Of a stretch of DNA of 64,000 bases, positions 1 through 10,293 are shown piece by piece. Both the position numbers and the translations under genes were made by a program. This DNA is from Leucocoprinus leucothites (Eukaryota > Basidiomycota > Agaricomycetes > Agaricales > Agaricaceae): positions 682,001 through 746,000 of the forward strand of contig JAACJO010000017.1 in assembly GCA_013368445.1 (NCBI GenBank). The letters are read 5' to 3'. Each line of letters starts with the position of its first letter. The first letter of the stretch is position 1. The notes under the pieces were generated by a model. That model saw only the letters and a program-made list of their open reading frames with translations, was not told the origin of the DNA and searched no databases.

Positions 1-408
1 TGAACTGTTGGTTTGCCGACTTTACGGGTTCTACCTTTGTGTTGACTGCTACAAACCCGATGATGTGCAAGTTTACTTGATAAGTATCTACGAAAGAGAA
101 ACAGTAAACAAGTCTTTCAAAAAATCGGCCGACAATGTCGCTTTGCTTGTGGCAAAAATGAGGTGTCAATCATGGCATTTGATTATTGTCAGTCTCGTCA
201 TTAAAGGTCGTCACGAAGGTGAGGGCTAGCGAAGTAAGCTGTACGTGCACACTCGTAAATAAAACTAGCCAAGAAAATCGGATGAAAAGAATGTCTAGAT
301 GTAAATAGTAGAAAGCGATATCCAATCCAAAAGACGACGAAGGGGGGTAACATAAAAGGATACTCTCGTCACCGATTATCCAAAATAGGGGGTATGAAGA
401 TCCAACTT
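1..408. other. Intergenic, no gene supported
   Basis: No reading frame here has recognisable family character. The stretch lies immediately downstream of the minus-strand gene that ends at 409, so it probably includes that gene's 3' untranslated region. No repeat or RNA gene was seen. Confidence 0.5.
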
Positions 409-1827
409 TTAGAATGTTCCATCAAACGAATCGTCTCCCTCATCATTGTTTTGAGCAACCGAATCAGTATTCGCAAGGAAAGCACCACTCGTAGCCCCCG
501 CACCTGCCCTCACCCCAAAGCCGATACTAGGGAACCCTCCAACAACCCGATCCTTAACCTTCGACGGGGTATATTCCGACACAAGGACACGATGTTCATC
601 GCCGTCGTCACGATAGTCGAAAAGACCTTGGCCTTGCTCAACTGTCGTAGGAGAGATAACGCTAGCAATGGACGTATTGGCTGCTTCATGAGGAGGAAGG
701 AAACCGAATGCAGGGGAGGTCGGGGAAGCGAGAGACGTGCTATCGTTCGAAGACAATGTCGACTTTGACCGAGATGACTTTTTACTACTCCCACTCTTCT
801 TCTTGCTCGGCTTTGATGAGGAGGTCGGCCTTGTATGAGAAGTGGATGTAGACGTGGTCGTGCGACTGCGAGAGTCGGATCCACCATTTTGAGAAGCAGA
901 AGGTGGGGGACGTCGTCTACGTGCATATGTCATACCATCCAAATCAGCACCTTCGTCGTCTTCATCCTCTTTCATCGCGAGATGCGGTAGCAACTCCGTA
1001 GGACTAGGCGCCTTATCCTCTTCTGTTGTCCGACTACCAAGTTCGTCTGTACCCTCGTGCATGAACGCTTGAGGTATGGCAGGCCAGTGAGAGGGAGCAG
1101 CAGTCCCTCCACTACCTTGGAATCCCTCAAACTCGTCCCCTATGGAAGCCTCAGCAGCAAGCGCCCTAGCAATCTTCTTCATCTCTCTCTTCTCTCTCCT
1201 TCTCTTCCGCCTCTCCTCCTTTGCTCGTCTCTCCTCCTCCTCAGCTAGAGCAAGCGCAGCAGCAGAAGTAGCATCCGACAAGCTGTTGATTGTTTCTGCA
1301 TCAAGAGGTGCAGCGTCAGAGTCGAAGGTAGCTGTGCTGTGGAGAGTAGTTGTCCGTGTTATAGAACCTGTAGCAGTGATACTGTTTCTTCTCTGAGGAC
1401 GATTACTATGGCTGGTAGTATGGTGAGAGTGGGGGGTATCATGAAGCGGGTCATCGTCGTCTGGAGAAGTAGGAAGATGGATAGGGGGTTGCGGTGGGCG
1501 TCCAAAAAGGTGGTATCCAAATACTGTTATTCCCCACCCACGACCACCACCAGCATTAGCTTTTTTCACTGCAGCCTTTCGCCGCGCACGAGCAGTCGTA
1601 GAAATACCAATACTTGAGTGGAGAGAAAGAGCATCAGAGTCAGATTCGACAAGTAGACGCCGTAGATCGTCATCCGGTACAACTTCTAGCCCTGCTGCGC
1701 TTAGGGTATTTACACTATTGGACCGGGAGTTAGTGAGAGAGTCGGTGGAGGAGGTACGTTGGAGGCAGGGTAGGCAGGTGTTGACAGCAACGTTGACGCG
1801 GTCTGCCCATGAGAATGGCGAGCTCAT
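409..1827 (-). CDS. Ser/Arg-rich protein of unknown function
   Basis: An uninterrupted minus-strand frame encodes about 472 residues from the ATG at 1827-1825. The frame stays open upstream, but the start at MSSPFSWADRVNVAVNTC is preferred because the extra 36 upstream residues are Thr-rich and lie next to a tRNA gene. The N-terminus has a short ordered-looking segment with a CLPC pair. Next comes a Gly/Trp segment (GRGWGITVFGYHLFG), which looks like the most constrained part. An Ala/Glu/Arg/Lys-rich helix with likely coiled coil follows (EEEERRAKEERRKRR), then acidic stretches, then a Ser/Lys-rich low-complexity region. The C-terminus is Gly-rich and ends SFDGTF. No enzymatic motif, signal peptide or membrane span is visible. 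Basic Arg/Lys clusters are compatible with nuclear or nucleic-acid contact, but that is inference. It resembles the disordered conserved proteins common in Agaricomycetes; function unknown. Confidence 0.75.
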   Translation of the reverse strand: MSSPFSWADRVNVAVNTCLPCLQRTSSTDSLTNSRSNSVNTLSAAGLEVVPDDDLRRLLVESDSDALSLHSSIGISTTARARRKAAVKKANAGGGRGWGITVFGYHLFGRPPQPPIHLPTSPDDDDPLHDTPHSHHTTSHSNRPQRRNSITATGSITRTTTLHSTATFDSDAAPLDAETINSLSDATSAAALALAEEEERRAKEERRKRRREKREMKKIARALAAEASIGDEFEGFQGSGGTAAPSHWPAIPQAFMHEGTDELGSRTTEEDKAPSPTELLPHLAMKEDEDDEGADLDGMTYARRRRPPPSASQNGGSDSRSRTTTSTSTSHTRPTSSSKPSKKKSGSSKKSSRSKSTLSSNDSTSLASPTSPAFGFLPPHEAANTSIASVISPTTVEQGQGLFDYRDDGDEHRVLVSEYTPSKVKDRVVGGFPSIGFGVRAGAGATSGAFLANTDSVAQNNDEGDDSFDGTF

Positions 1828-1935
1828 CGTCGTCGTCGTGGTCAGAGGTAGACGGAGGTGCACAAGCACATGAATTTCGGATACTCGGTTAACAGGGACG
1901 ACAGCTGTGTGTATGATTTGTGAGTCAATATCCAA

Positions 1936-2017
1936 TCTCTGTTAGTATATCGGTTAGTACACGCGCCTGTCATTTCATTGGCCGCGCGAAAGCGGGGTTC
2001 GACTCCCCGACAGAGAG
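1936..2017 (+). tRNA. tRNA-Asp (GTC) with a 10-nt intron
   Basis: The full cloverleaf can be folded by eye. The acceptor stem TCTCTGT (1936-1942) pairs with ACAGAGA (2010-2016), followed by discriminator G2017. The anticodon stem CGCGC (1962-1966) pairs with GCGCG (1984-1988), with anticodon GTC at 1969-1971. The T arm is CGGGG-TTCGACT-CCCCG (1993-2009). Ten extra bases (1973-1982) sit directly after position 37, the canonical site of nuclear tRNA introns. Removing them gives a 7-base anticodon loop and a 72-nt tRNA. The D arm and A-box-like sequence lie at 1943-1960. A T10 run follows immediately. This is a nuclear aspartate tRNA needing splicing by the tRNA endonuclease. Confidence 0.95.
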
Positions 2018-2027
2018 TTTTTTTTTT
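2018..2027 (+). terminator. RNA polymerase III terminator of tRNA-Asp
   Basis: Ten consecutive T residues begin directly after the discriminator base of the tRNA gene, the standard Pol III termination signal. Confidence 0.9.
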
Positions 2028-2197
2028 CTACTTTTGTCGTCTTGTTTTCTTAATTCTCCATCCATTCTTCAAATACTGGATTCTGATGTTCACCAATGAA
2101 TTATTTATCCCCTTCACCACCTCCAAGTATATATCAACCACCATCAGAATTCCTCGGACCCCTACCATATTAATCGTCCGTCCTCTTCGGCACACAT

Positions 2198-2225
2198 GAA
2201 TTTTCCAATTGATCTTGGAAAATTC
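2198..2225. repeat. Perfect 10-bp inverted repeat (hairpin)
   Basis: GAATTTTCCA at 2198-2207 is exactly complementary to TGGAAAATTC at 2216-2225, separated by an 8-nt loop. It lies about 180 bp downstream of the tRNA gene in sequence with no recognised gene. It could be a remnant of a small element or simply a chance palindrome. Confidence 0.7.
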
Positions 2226-3433
2226 TCGGCGGTCGATCCTATGCTCTGTTTCGAAATCTGATGGAGTAGCGCCTAGGAGCGGACCACCTAGAAGAGATCA
2301 TCGCTTTGACAGTCAACGCCTTGTTCTCGCTTAAGCACAGCCTGGCAGACGATCAAACCCGCAAACTCCACCATCACCAATGAGTCATGGACTCGGACGA
2401 CATGGTGTCCGCGGACCAGTCCAAGAGGTATAAGTCGACCCCTTGACATCTACATGCTGGCTGATCGTATCCAAGTCTCATTAGCTTGGAGGATGAGATC
2501 ATTTTGCGAAGCACATGACAGGCTTTCAATATATTTCAATACTCCCCCGTTAATAAACTCATTTTCCAATTTCTAAAAAGCATGCCGTTATCGTATTGTA
2601 CAAGGAACAATCTCTAAGACGGTCCACAACTTACTACCAGTAACGCTCTTCAGGGAATGCACACCATTCGAACTTGTAGGAACAAGAGAGAAAGAGAGGG
2701 AGAGTCAAAGTACCCACTGGCAGGCGATAGTTCAAACGCTCAGGTACTACGATCGCATTGTATTCGCACTCCCTGGTTTATGCTAGAAGTACCAATACTA
2801 CCTTTATATTCCTCAAGGGAGTAAGTTTCGCCTGAAAACAATTTATCAATAGTGCAAATGGCACACTTCTCACTCGTGCCAATCAACGCGAGATTACCTA
2901 GGGTTTCGAGTGAAGTTCTTGTTTCCGTAGTTTTAATTAAAGTCTGTTCGCTGAACAACTTAGGCGGCATGCTGATGAATCGCTGTTCAGACCATGGGCG
3001 CCGCAATAGCAAGGCCTCGGCAAGCCTGTTGTCCAGGTTGTTCAATCCGTAATACGGGCGTCGTATTATGTTGGTAGTTTGACAGGAAGGCTCCTAAATG
3101 TCAGGAACTCAAACAACAGAACCTCCAGTCCAGCGTACAAAATATGGCACTCAGAGTGATTGCCCTTTGTACAGGAGTTGAAGGTACCGCCGTATCAATC
3201 AATCCATTCAAGCGCCGAAGGTTTCATTAAAAACAGCTGTCTCCGCCTCAAATGGAGACAATTCGTTGTGATCTCAACATGTCTACGACGTGAGCACAGG
3301 CGAACGCCCGAAGGGCGTTGTGACATGCGCATTCACTCCGGAAAGTTCATAGTATATAATGACCTGACGCAGTCCAGTGTCGAGCTTTACTCACCTTCAC
3401 GTCCTCCCCGTTGACCCTCACACTCAAGTAGAA
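2226..3433. other. Intergenic; one unidentified open frame
   Basis: No recognised gene. A 101-codon minus-strand frame at 3045-2740 has balanced composition and contains a CAIC segment. It overlaps a plus-strand frame of similar quality, shows no signal peptide and matches no family I know, so it is not called as a gene. The last part is presumably the promoter of the secreted-protein gene starting at 3434. Confidence 0.4.
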
Positions 3434-4310
3434 ATGCTCGCGTCTATTAATCGTTTTATTCCCACTACTATAGTTTTCGCGACAGCAGTATCAGGTACAA
3501 TGAACCATTAACATCGACAATTCTAACGTCCGTGAACTGACTCGGTGGAATTCAACAGCGACTTCGAGCCTCAGCATGTCCGACTTCCACGCACTAGTCT
3601 CTCGTCAAACTACACTAGATCCCAACTTAATTCCTGCCCAATGCAAATCCGCGTGCCTTCCACTCAACTCTCTAAGTGATGGGGTGCGGTGCCTGTTACT
3701 CATACCAATTCACGACCCCAGTTAAAGCCCAACAAACCATTCTACTGCTGCTGTTATTAGACTTGTGCAACAATTCCCTGTATATGCGGTTCTGACACTA
3801 GCACGAAAGTGAGGTCATGTCTGGAATGTTTCCTTAGCATCGGCGAAGCTGCCAGTACCGAGGTTACATTATGTCAAAATATTTATGACAGTGAGTCTTC
3901 CGCGACCTCAACTGTTCAACCATTGTCTGATTTTTTGGTTTACAAATCACTTAAACTCATTAAATAGACTACGCTCAGAGTTGTACGCTCGGGGACAGTC
4001 AGTCCCTAGCTTCACCTGTTCCGCCAGCGGTGGAGGGTCTAGTGGTAGCAGTGGATCACTAGGGAATCCAGTTCCCACAACGGGAGGGAACACAGGATCA
4101 TCAGCGGGGATAGATGAGCCTTCCGCAAGTTCTACACCTAGTAGCGGCGGTTCTGGATCCTCAGATTCAGATAACTCGAATGGAGGAAATGGTGGCGGGG
4201 ATGGAATATTTGGAGCCGCTAGTGACACCCTGCAGTCAGCGACTGCGAGTGGGAGCTTGGCTTTGATAGGCGTGATCGCGGGTACTCTCACCGTCATCGT
4301 CCAATTTTAG
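3434..4310 (+). CDS. Small secreted Cys-containing protein, Gly/Ser-rich tail
   Basis: Four exons are proposed: 3434-3494, 3559-3683, 3761-3890 and 3979-4310, giving about 215 residues. Residues 1-21 form a signal peptide (MLASINRFIPTTIVFATAVS). The mature part has six to eight cysteines in short motifs (AQCKSACLP, TCATIPCICG, SCLECFL, LCQNIYD). Next is a long Ser/Gly/Asn linker (GGGSSGSSGSLG and GGSGSSDSDNSNGG). The C-terminal hydrophobic stretch (SLALIGVIAGTLTVIV) is compatible with a GPI-anchor signal. This order is common in basidiomycete cell-surface proteins of unknown function. The last junction decides integrity: donor 3891 joined to acceptor CTCAG at 3978 keeps the frame, whereas the earlier acceptor at 3967 would shift it. 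Exon 2 ends at a weak GTGCGG donor, so the exact borders need transcript support. Confidence 0.65.
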
Positions 4311-5693
4311 TTTCTTGCCGTGTGCACTTTCACAATCGTCATTCAGCCGAACTTTGTTGTAGGTACTTTTTTTTTGCGGTAAACTTTATTGTGATCGGCG
4401 CTCAGTGAGAGGTTTGCAAGAATGTGAAAGGTAAAGAATGGGGGACGCCATCTACGTGTAAATTCATTAGAGTACCTCCATCTGCCAAACACCCTATTCA
4501 CTTGGTGGACTAGAGCCATATGGCAAGGGGCTGGAACCTGTCAAATCACGATGAAATCCCACGTTCGCCGTTTGTCCTGTCATCCGAGTACAGTGGGCAG
4601 TTCGAGAGTGGCATGACTCTTGTTCGAAACGTCACGAGTAGTACAGACTGGGAGCAGCGGTTGGTGGTTGGTGGTAGGTGACGAAGTAGCCTAGAGAGGC
4701 AGGTAGAGTCATTCGTCGTTCATCAGGTTGACATTTAGTTACTGTGAGGCAACTACCGGATGTTAATGGCCATTGAATGGAAACCTGTCAGTGCTGGTGC
4801 ACAAGAACATTTGGTGAGTGAGAGCAAAAGCGATTAAGCGCCTGAGTAATGCCCATAATATAGACGCCTTGATTTCCATTAATAACGGTAGGACACATAT
4901 AAGTGTTCGCATCAGCACATTTTGTGGAGACCTGGCGAGATATGAGGCAATGAACGCGCCAAGCACAACCTGCTATATTTAATTCTGACCAGGATGTGAC
5001 GCTTTGCTCAGAAAAGAATCCTTCGCTTCACATGTGAGCGGGACAGGCGTGAGTTTCGTTGTCGAAATTGGTGAAGTGGAGGTAAGTCACGCAGAACGTT
5101 GAACCATAGAAGCGGTCCTGAAGAACTTCAGGATTATGATGTCCCCTTCAGGCTGAGGTTGGAACGCATATTGAGGACGCGAAAAGACGTAATCGTGTGA
5201 TTAAAACGCCTGTATGAGCTCTCCCAAGGATCGGTGGCTGATTGCCGAAGGGTAACTTCCCATGTAGATAATCAGGAGAACATCAAACCAGAAGACGAGA
5301 AATGACCAAGCAGGGAAGAAACTACGTTGGACAGCCGGCAAACATCTTTGTCAGAAGTTCGGCGTCGTGTGAGCACCTGAGGCATGTATTTGTGGTCCTG
5401 ATTCAGAGCCAGCGAAAGCCTGACAGACAACTTAGTAAAGGATTCGTCAGCTTGATCCGAGTTCAGTCAAAGTGTTCGGGGCGGCAAAAGACCGGCAGCG
5501 ATGTTACGTAGGCAATCCGAGGACAGAGGACTTGAACCGAATATTGTTGAGAATCGAGATGCACAGAGTGAAAGTTGTCTATGTCGTACCATTTTTCGCA
5601 CATAGGTAGGGGATCGGTGTGACAGCACGAAAGCACAAGGCAAGGCTAATTGAAGGAGAAAGAAGAAAGAAATTGAATTGAGGGCATAGAACG
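4311..5693. other. Intergenic before cystathionine gamma-lyase
   Basis: No coding family is recognised in about 1.4 kb. Short open frames such as 5302-5511 have no supporting motifs. The 3' part is the promoter region of the gene starting at 5839. Confidence 0.45.
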
Positions 5694-5701
5694 GTCACGT
5701 G
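5694..5701 (+). promoter_or_regulatory. Cbf1-like CACGTG box upstream of CYS3-like gene
   Basis: GTCACGTG matches the yeast centromere-binding-factor / sulfur-gene consensus RTCACRTG exactly. It sits about 72 bp upstream of the TATA box and about 138 bp upstream of the ATG of a sulfur amino-acid gene. The consensus is established for Cbf1-Met4 control in yeast; its use in this organism is inference. Confidence 0.5.
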
Positions 5702-5772
5702 GCGCGTTCGCCATACTTGCTAATCTCGGATCCTGCTTACTTACAAAAACGGGTTTACGAAGCCTGGCTGCA

Positions 5773-5779
5773 TATATAA
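5773..5779 (+). promoter_or_regulatory. TATA box of CYS3-like gene
   Basis: TATATAA lies 60 bp upstream of the ATG at 5839. It is followed by a pyrimidine-rich stretch (CCTCTCTACATCCTC), the usual layout around fungal transcription starts. Confidence 0.6.
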
Positions 5780-5838
5780 CCCTCTCTACATCCTCGACTT
5801 TAATCTATTCACTCCCTCTTAATCCCGCTTAATTGATA

Positions 5839-7306
5839 ATGACTCCCTCAGTAGACCCCCGCCCCTCTGCTGCACTGAACGGCCATGTTAATGGTGCTAC
5901 CAACGGAATTGTCAAGAAGCATATTCATCCTGCCGAAGGCTTCAGCACACGAGCCATCCACATTGGTTCGGAACCCAATGCTGAGACTGGTGCTGTAATT
6001 CAGCCGATCTCACTGTCAACGACATACAAACAAGACGCGATTGGCGTCCATAAGGTACGAGAATATGCTTCATAATTTTGTAGAACAAATCTAATTTTAT
6101 AAATCTTTTACTCAGGGTTTTGAATACTCTCGTTCTTCAAATCCAAACCGTGATGCTTTGGAACGTACACTAGCATCTCTTGAACTCGGGGGAGGACACG
6201 CCCTCGCCTTTGCATCTGGATCCTCTGCAACTGCGACTGTTCTACAATCTCTTGGCCCGAATGCTCATATCATTAGCGTTAACGACGTTTACGGAGGCAC
6301 CTTTCGTTACATGTCCCGCGTGGCCAAAGAGAACCAAGGCTTGGACACAACATTCCTTGATCTAGAGAACTTGAGTGAAAATGGCGGGCAGCTCCTAGGT
6401 GAAATCCGCGAAAATACAAAAGTAAGTACTGAACGACCTGTCCCAAAGTGAAAGTTCCTGACGCCCTTTGGCTGATAGCTCATATGGATCGAGACGCCCA
6501 CAAACCCAACCCTTCGCTTGATATCCATCCAGTCGATACGCGCACATATATCCAAACTAGACAACCCTCCGTTGATTCTCGTAGACAACACCTTCCTCTC
6601 GCCCTATTATTCTTCCCCTCTCCTACTTGGGGCAGACATCGTCCTACACTCGTTGACGAAGTATATTAACGGGCATTCTGATGTCGTAATGGGTGCCCTC
6701 ATCCTTCCCGATACCCCTTTCCACACGGAGCTTGCGCAGAAGCTTCGTTTCCTTCAGAACGCGATCGGCGCTGTTCCTTCCGCATACGACTCGTGGCTTG
6801 CCCAACGAGGAGCGAAGACTCTTTCCCTTCGAATGAAGGCACATGGTACGAACGCGCTTGCGGTTGCACGCACACTCAAAGCCAGCCCTCTCGTCGAAGA
6901 TATCATATATCCTGGCCTTGCTAGTCATCCGCGTCATCATATTGCCTGGGAGTCACTTTCACCTCATGCCAAAAAGTGGATTGAGAGCTTGCCAGGGCAG
7001 CTCTCCAGTACGACCGACTTCCCATATTCTGGCATGATCTCTTTCCGTATCAAGGGTGGCCTCGAGGCAGCCAACACGTTCTTGACTTCAACGCGCCTGT
7101 TTACGTTGGCAGAGAGTCTTGGCGGTGTAGAGAGTTTGGCTGAACATCCCGCGAAGATGACCCATGGCAGTATACCTCCCGCAGAGCGAGAGAAACTTGG
7201 TATCAGTGATGGACTTATTCGTTTGAGCGTCGGTGTCGAGGAGGAAGAGGACCTCGTGGAAGATGTTTTACAGGCCTTGGAGAAGGCCGCCGGGCACCTG
7301 GCGTGA
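5839..7306 (+). CDS. CYS3: Cystathionine gamma-lyase (PLP-dependent)
   Basis: Three exons (5839-6054, 6116-6421, 6479-7306), with 61-nt and 57-nt GT-AG introns, give 449 residues. The enzyme cleaves cystathionine to cysteine, 2-oxobutyrate and ammonia in the cytosolic reverse transsulfuration pathway. Family blocks are in order: GFSTRAIHIGSEP, then ISLSTTYKQ, EYSRSSNPNRDALE, ASGSSATATVLQSL and DVYGGTFRYMSRVA. After these come WIETPTNP and VDNTFLSPYYSSPL. The PLP-lysine region is ADIVLHSLTKYINGHSDVVMG, with Schiff-base Lys in SLTKYINGH. Then come GMISFRIKGG, LFTLAESLGGVESLAEHPAKMTH and LIRLSVGVEEEEDL. It is slightly longer than the yeast enzyme because of an N-terminal extension of about 35 residues and a small insert before GMISF. 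The ATG at 5839 is the first in frame after the TATA box. Cystathionine gamma-synthase is the main alternative, but the overall pattern fits the gamma-lyase better. Confidence 0.93.
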
Positions 7307-7472
7307 GCCCGTCGTGACACTTGCATCTTACCATGACTTTGTTTGATACCCAGTTACGTTCGTCATCTCTCAATACTTCGACGATTATTGTAGAATATGT
7401 AATTTTATTCGTATCACTTAGATGTTCCGCCATTTCAGACACAATTATCTTCCTAGTTGGTATAAAACATAT

Positions 7473-8265
7473 TTACGCATAGGCTGCGATTGCGACATCA
7501 AATGCTGCGAGAAGACGATCCCTATAGGCGGTTCCATCGTCCTTGAGATCCGTCTTTAGAGAACGGTCGTCAATGAGCGCCTTTACTACATTAAAATAAG
7601 AGAGGGCTTACCGGAGCATTGGCAATTAAAGAATTAGCAAAATTCCCGGTGGAACCCTTCAAGGCGATCAGGTCAGAATGAACTAAGGCCGGGATACCAC
7701 CAATGGGAAGTGCTGCAATAGAAGAAACGGTGCATGAGATTTACGTGCTTCTCTCTGCATTGGTAAGTCGAGGCACATACCGGCGAAAGCAGGGTGTTTG
7801 ACTACGATCTGGCTCAAGGCGTGGTCGATAGTTGGTTCGATGGCGAGAACTGCGGCAAGAATGGAATCGGCGTCAGGGTGAGCGACCGGTCCGTTGTTCT
7901 GACCGATGACTATAAGTCCTGGTACATTTAATGTGGAATTATAAAACTACCACATACATTGGCAGCAGTTGTCGCAGTGCCTAAGTCGGTTCCTAGAGTT
8001 CCTGCGCTGGTATGAATAGACTAAACGATCATAAATACCTTCAGTGACCAGATGGGATGGAGAAGGACGAGCGGCTCACGAGCGCAGCTAGGAGGGATCC
8101 GCCTGACAAAGGATAACTAGTGATGAGATTGTCGAGGTTATGAGTGTCGGTAGAAACTTTGGCGATGGCAGCGAGGACGTCGGCTGTTGTTCGCTTGACA
8201 GGGGTAGCGACTGTGACGCTCAATATGCTAGTCGCGATGATAGCAATGGAGAAGAAGTTGACCAT
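7473..8265 (-). CDS. HsbA-like hydrophobic surface-binding protein
   Basis: Five exons on the minus strand (8265-8080, 8020-7958, 7898-7781, 7712-7612, 7553-7473) give 182 residues, all junctions in phase with GT-AG introns. The N-terminus is a signal peptide (VNFFSIAIIATSILSVTVA) followed by a TPVKR processing-like site. The mature chain is a Cys-poor amphipathic helical domain with the pattern SGGSLLAAL, SIHTSAGTLGTDLGTAT, ADSILAAVLAIEPTIDHAL and LPIGGIPALVHSDLIAL. This is the HsbA family pattern (Pfam PF12296), first described in Aspergillus as a secreted protein that adsorbs to hydrophobic surfaces. A second HsbA-like gene on the opposite strand starts at 13387, with the same splice position after the S/T-GGSL-x-x-AL motif, so the two are probably old duplicates. 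Confidence 0.82.
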
Positions 8266-9067
8266 GGTAAAAGCTGTGTGTGCTGGAAAACAGGAATTGG
8301 GATTGAGAGAGCTGTAGAAGGCGAGTGGTAACAAAGTCCTTTATGTATCCATCCTTTATGGAACAACGCTCCCCCGTCGAACGTATCGAGCTGGAAATTT
8401 CACGAGCTTTCGTCTGTGGCAGAAGGATATCAAAAGACGATCGAGATTCGAATGAATAACAGTAAACCCGGGATACAATATGCCAGTGACTGATGTTTGT
8501 GCTTGAAACTTCCCAGTCGAAATCCCTCTTCAACCACCTAGTCAGGAGGTGTATCACTTTAGTTGATGAATGGTTGAGGAACATGTGTGATTCCAGCCGG
8601 ATTTGGAAGGTGACCTACTAAAACAATCATTATCTCCTCCTAATCCACGGATAATAAAGTATCGTGAGCGGTCTTCTATCAGCCTCCTCGTGGAGCTGAG
8701 AAGCATGGCTGAGCGCCTGATCAGAGGTGCCTGCGCGCAGTGATCGTTCAAGAGGGCAGACCAAGGGAACTTGTTTAACAGCAATCCGGCCCGGGGATCA
8801 GTGGGACGATGTACCCTATCTCAGGGCATACTTCTACTGCGCTCTCAGGTGGGTCTGTCAGCTCAAACTGGACCTAAATCCTGGTTCAAGGATTCATGTT
8901 AGAGGTCAGAGACGTAAAACCCAGTAATGCCTCGCCTGAAATCATCGGATATACAATGTGTATTATACTTTCAACAGTATAAGGCCGTCTGTCGGGATTT
9001 ACTCGCAGTTTGGGAAGTGCCCGGGCTCTGAAATTAAGCTTTCAGTTTATATTACCACTTCAAGAAA
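8266..9067. other. Intergenic, no gene supported
   Basis: Presumed promoter of the minus-strand HsbA-like gene, plus sequence with no recognised coding or RNA gene. Confidence 0.4.
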
Positions 9068-9296
9068 TGGTATCATCACAATCATGTTACCAGTGTCTGC
9101 TGAGTCCACAACCATACAGCGAAAATCACAAGCAAGATAGAGGCTGTTGTCCACTCAAACAGGATTGAGATATGACAGATCGCAACTTGAAGTACACGCG
9201 CTCACGCCCACATGCGCCGGATACCACATGCTGATTCCTAGTTGTATTTGTGTTGTTCCTTGAACCTCAAGAGAAAGCAAATGTGAAGTCATGACT
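9068..9296 (+). repeat. Diverged direct repeat, copy 1
   Basis: About 230 bp that aligns by eye, in the same orientation, with 12960-13190. Shared blocks include ATCACAAGCAAG-TAGAGG, ATTGAGATATGACAGAT, GCGCTCACGCCC, ATACCACATG and a GAAGTCATGAC / GAAATCATGAC end. Many substitutions and small indels separate the copies, so it is old. It has no coding content that I recognise and lies upstream of an aldolase fragment. Confidence 0.7.
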
Positions 9297-9811
9297 ATTT
9301 TTCTTTTGTAAACTTCACTGAGAGGCTTGGACCCGATTCCAACATCGTCACGGTGGTAGAATCCGACGGTAGATATGCTTACGCAGATCAATATCTTCAA
9401 TTATAGATGTTTGGCCATACGGTGGCATACATGCTCAATTGCGTACAAAACGAGATTGTTAAACCTCAGAATGAAGATGTCCACTGTTGAGGATGCCACA
9501 GGGTATTCGCAACAAAGGAAGAGGTTAGCCATATCTCTAGGAGACACAACAGAGTACCGACGGTAAAAGGGCTAAACGCCCAGCCATAGCATGGGCGAGC
9601 AATCGAATATGCAGTTTGACAGCAGGCTGCCAGAGACACCTGTGTCAATGGAATAATACCTTTGAGTCCTACCGTCTTTTAAGCATGCCAGTGATCCCAC
9701 TTACTTAGGCTACAGAAACTCACGATCGGCCCTCTATAAAACATCAAGTTTAGCCTGTTTGGAAGTTCTCAATTTTTTATCCGAAATGTCTGCACAATTT
9801 TCCACTTACCA

Positions 9812-10293
9812 TGAGGTTCTCGTATTCCAATCATGATCGACAATTTTCCCAGAGTCACCGCTGGTCTGGATCTTGATTTAGAAACCATCGAGAAACTCGC
9901 GGCCGAATCCAATATAGTCGGTGCGAAGCTTTCTTGTGGTGATGTAGGCAAAATCTGCTGCTTAATGTCCAACCCTTCCCTATCCGAATTTGCCGTTTTC
10001 ACTGGCCAGAGCGACACCTGCCTCTGGGCCTTCTTGGAGGGAGTCCAGGTGCCATTGCGGGAATGGTCAACCTCTTTCCCAAACTGCATGTGGACCTGTA
10101 CAAGTATTTCAAGGACAGAGATGCGACAAAAGCACCGGAATTACAAGTAAGGCTTAGTCGTGGCGATTGGGCGATCTCCAAAATTGGAGGTGATATTGTT
10201 GTTGTGAAGGCCTTTATCGCAGAGCACTTTGGCTATGGTAATACCAACGTTCGTGGGCCATTTCAGCCTGTGGCTACCGATATTTCGAAATAG
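9812..10293 (+). pseudogene. DapA-family aldolase, 3' fragment
   Basis: The sequence encodes the C-terminal half of a dihydrodipicolinate synthase / 4-hydroxy-2-oxoglutarate aldolase-like protein. Visible blocks are RIPIMIDNFPRVTAGLDLD, ESNIVGAKLSCGDVGKI, FTGQSDTCLWAFLEG and, in another frame, SPGAIAGMVNLFPKLH, then WAISKIGG and EHFGYGNTNVRGPF, to a stop at 10291-10293. The frame changes around 10045, inside the Gly-rich loop. The N-terminal half with the first beta strands of the TIM barrel is absent, and upstream sequence shows no homology. Lys in VGAKLSCGD is at the Schiff-base position expected for the family. Truncation plus frameshift make this a pseudogene fragment. Fungal members with the same motifs are usually about 300-330 residues. 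Confidence 0.8.

Noticed and set aside
2740..3045. 101-codon minus-strand frame
   Set aside because: No start context, signal peptide, motif or intron signals, and an opposite-strand frame overlaps it.
3891..3967. Frameshift in the small secreted protein
   Set aside because: Using acceptor CTCAG at 3978 instead of 3967 restores the frame with consensus splice sites, so no lesion is needed.
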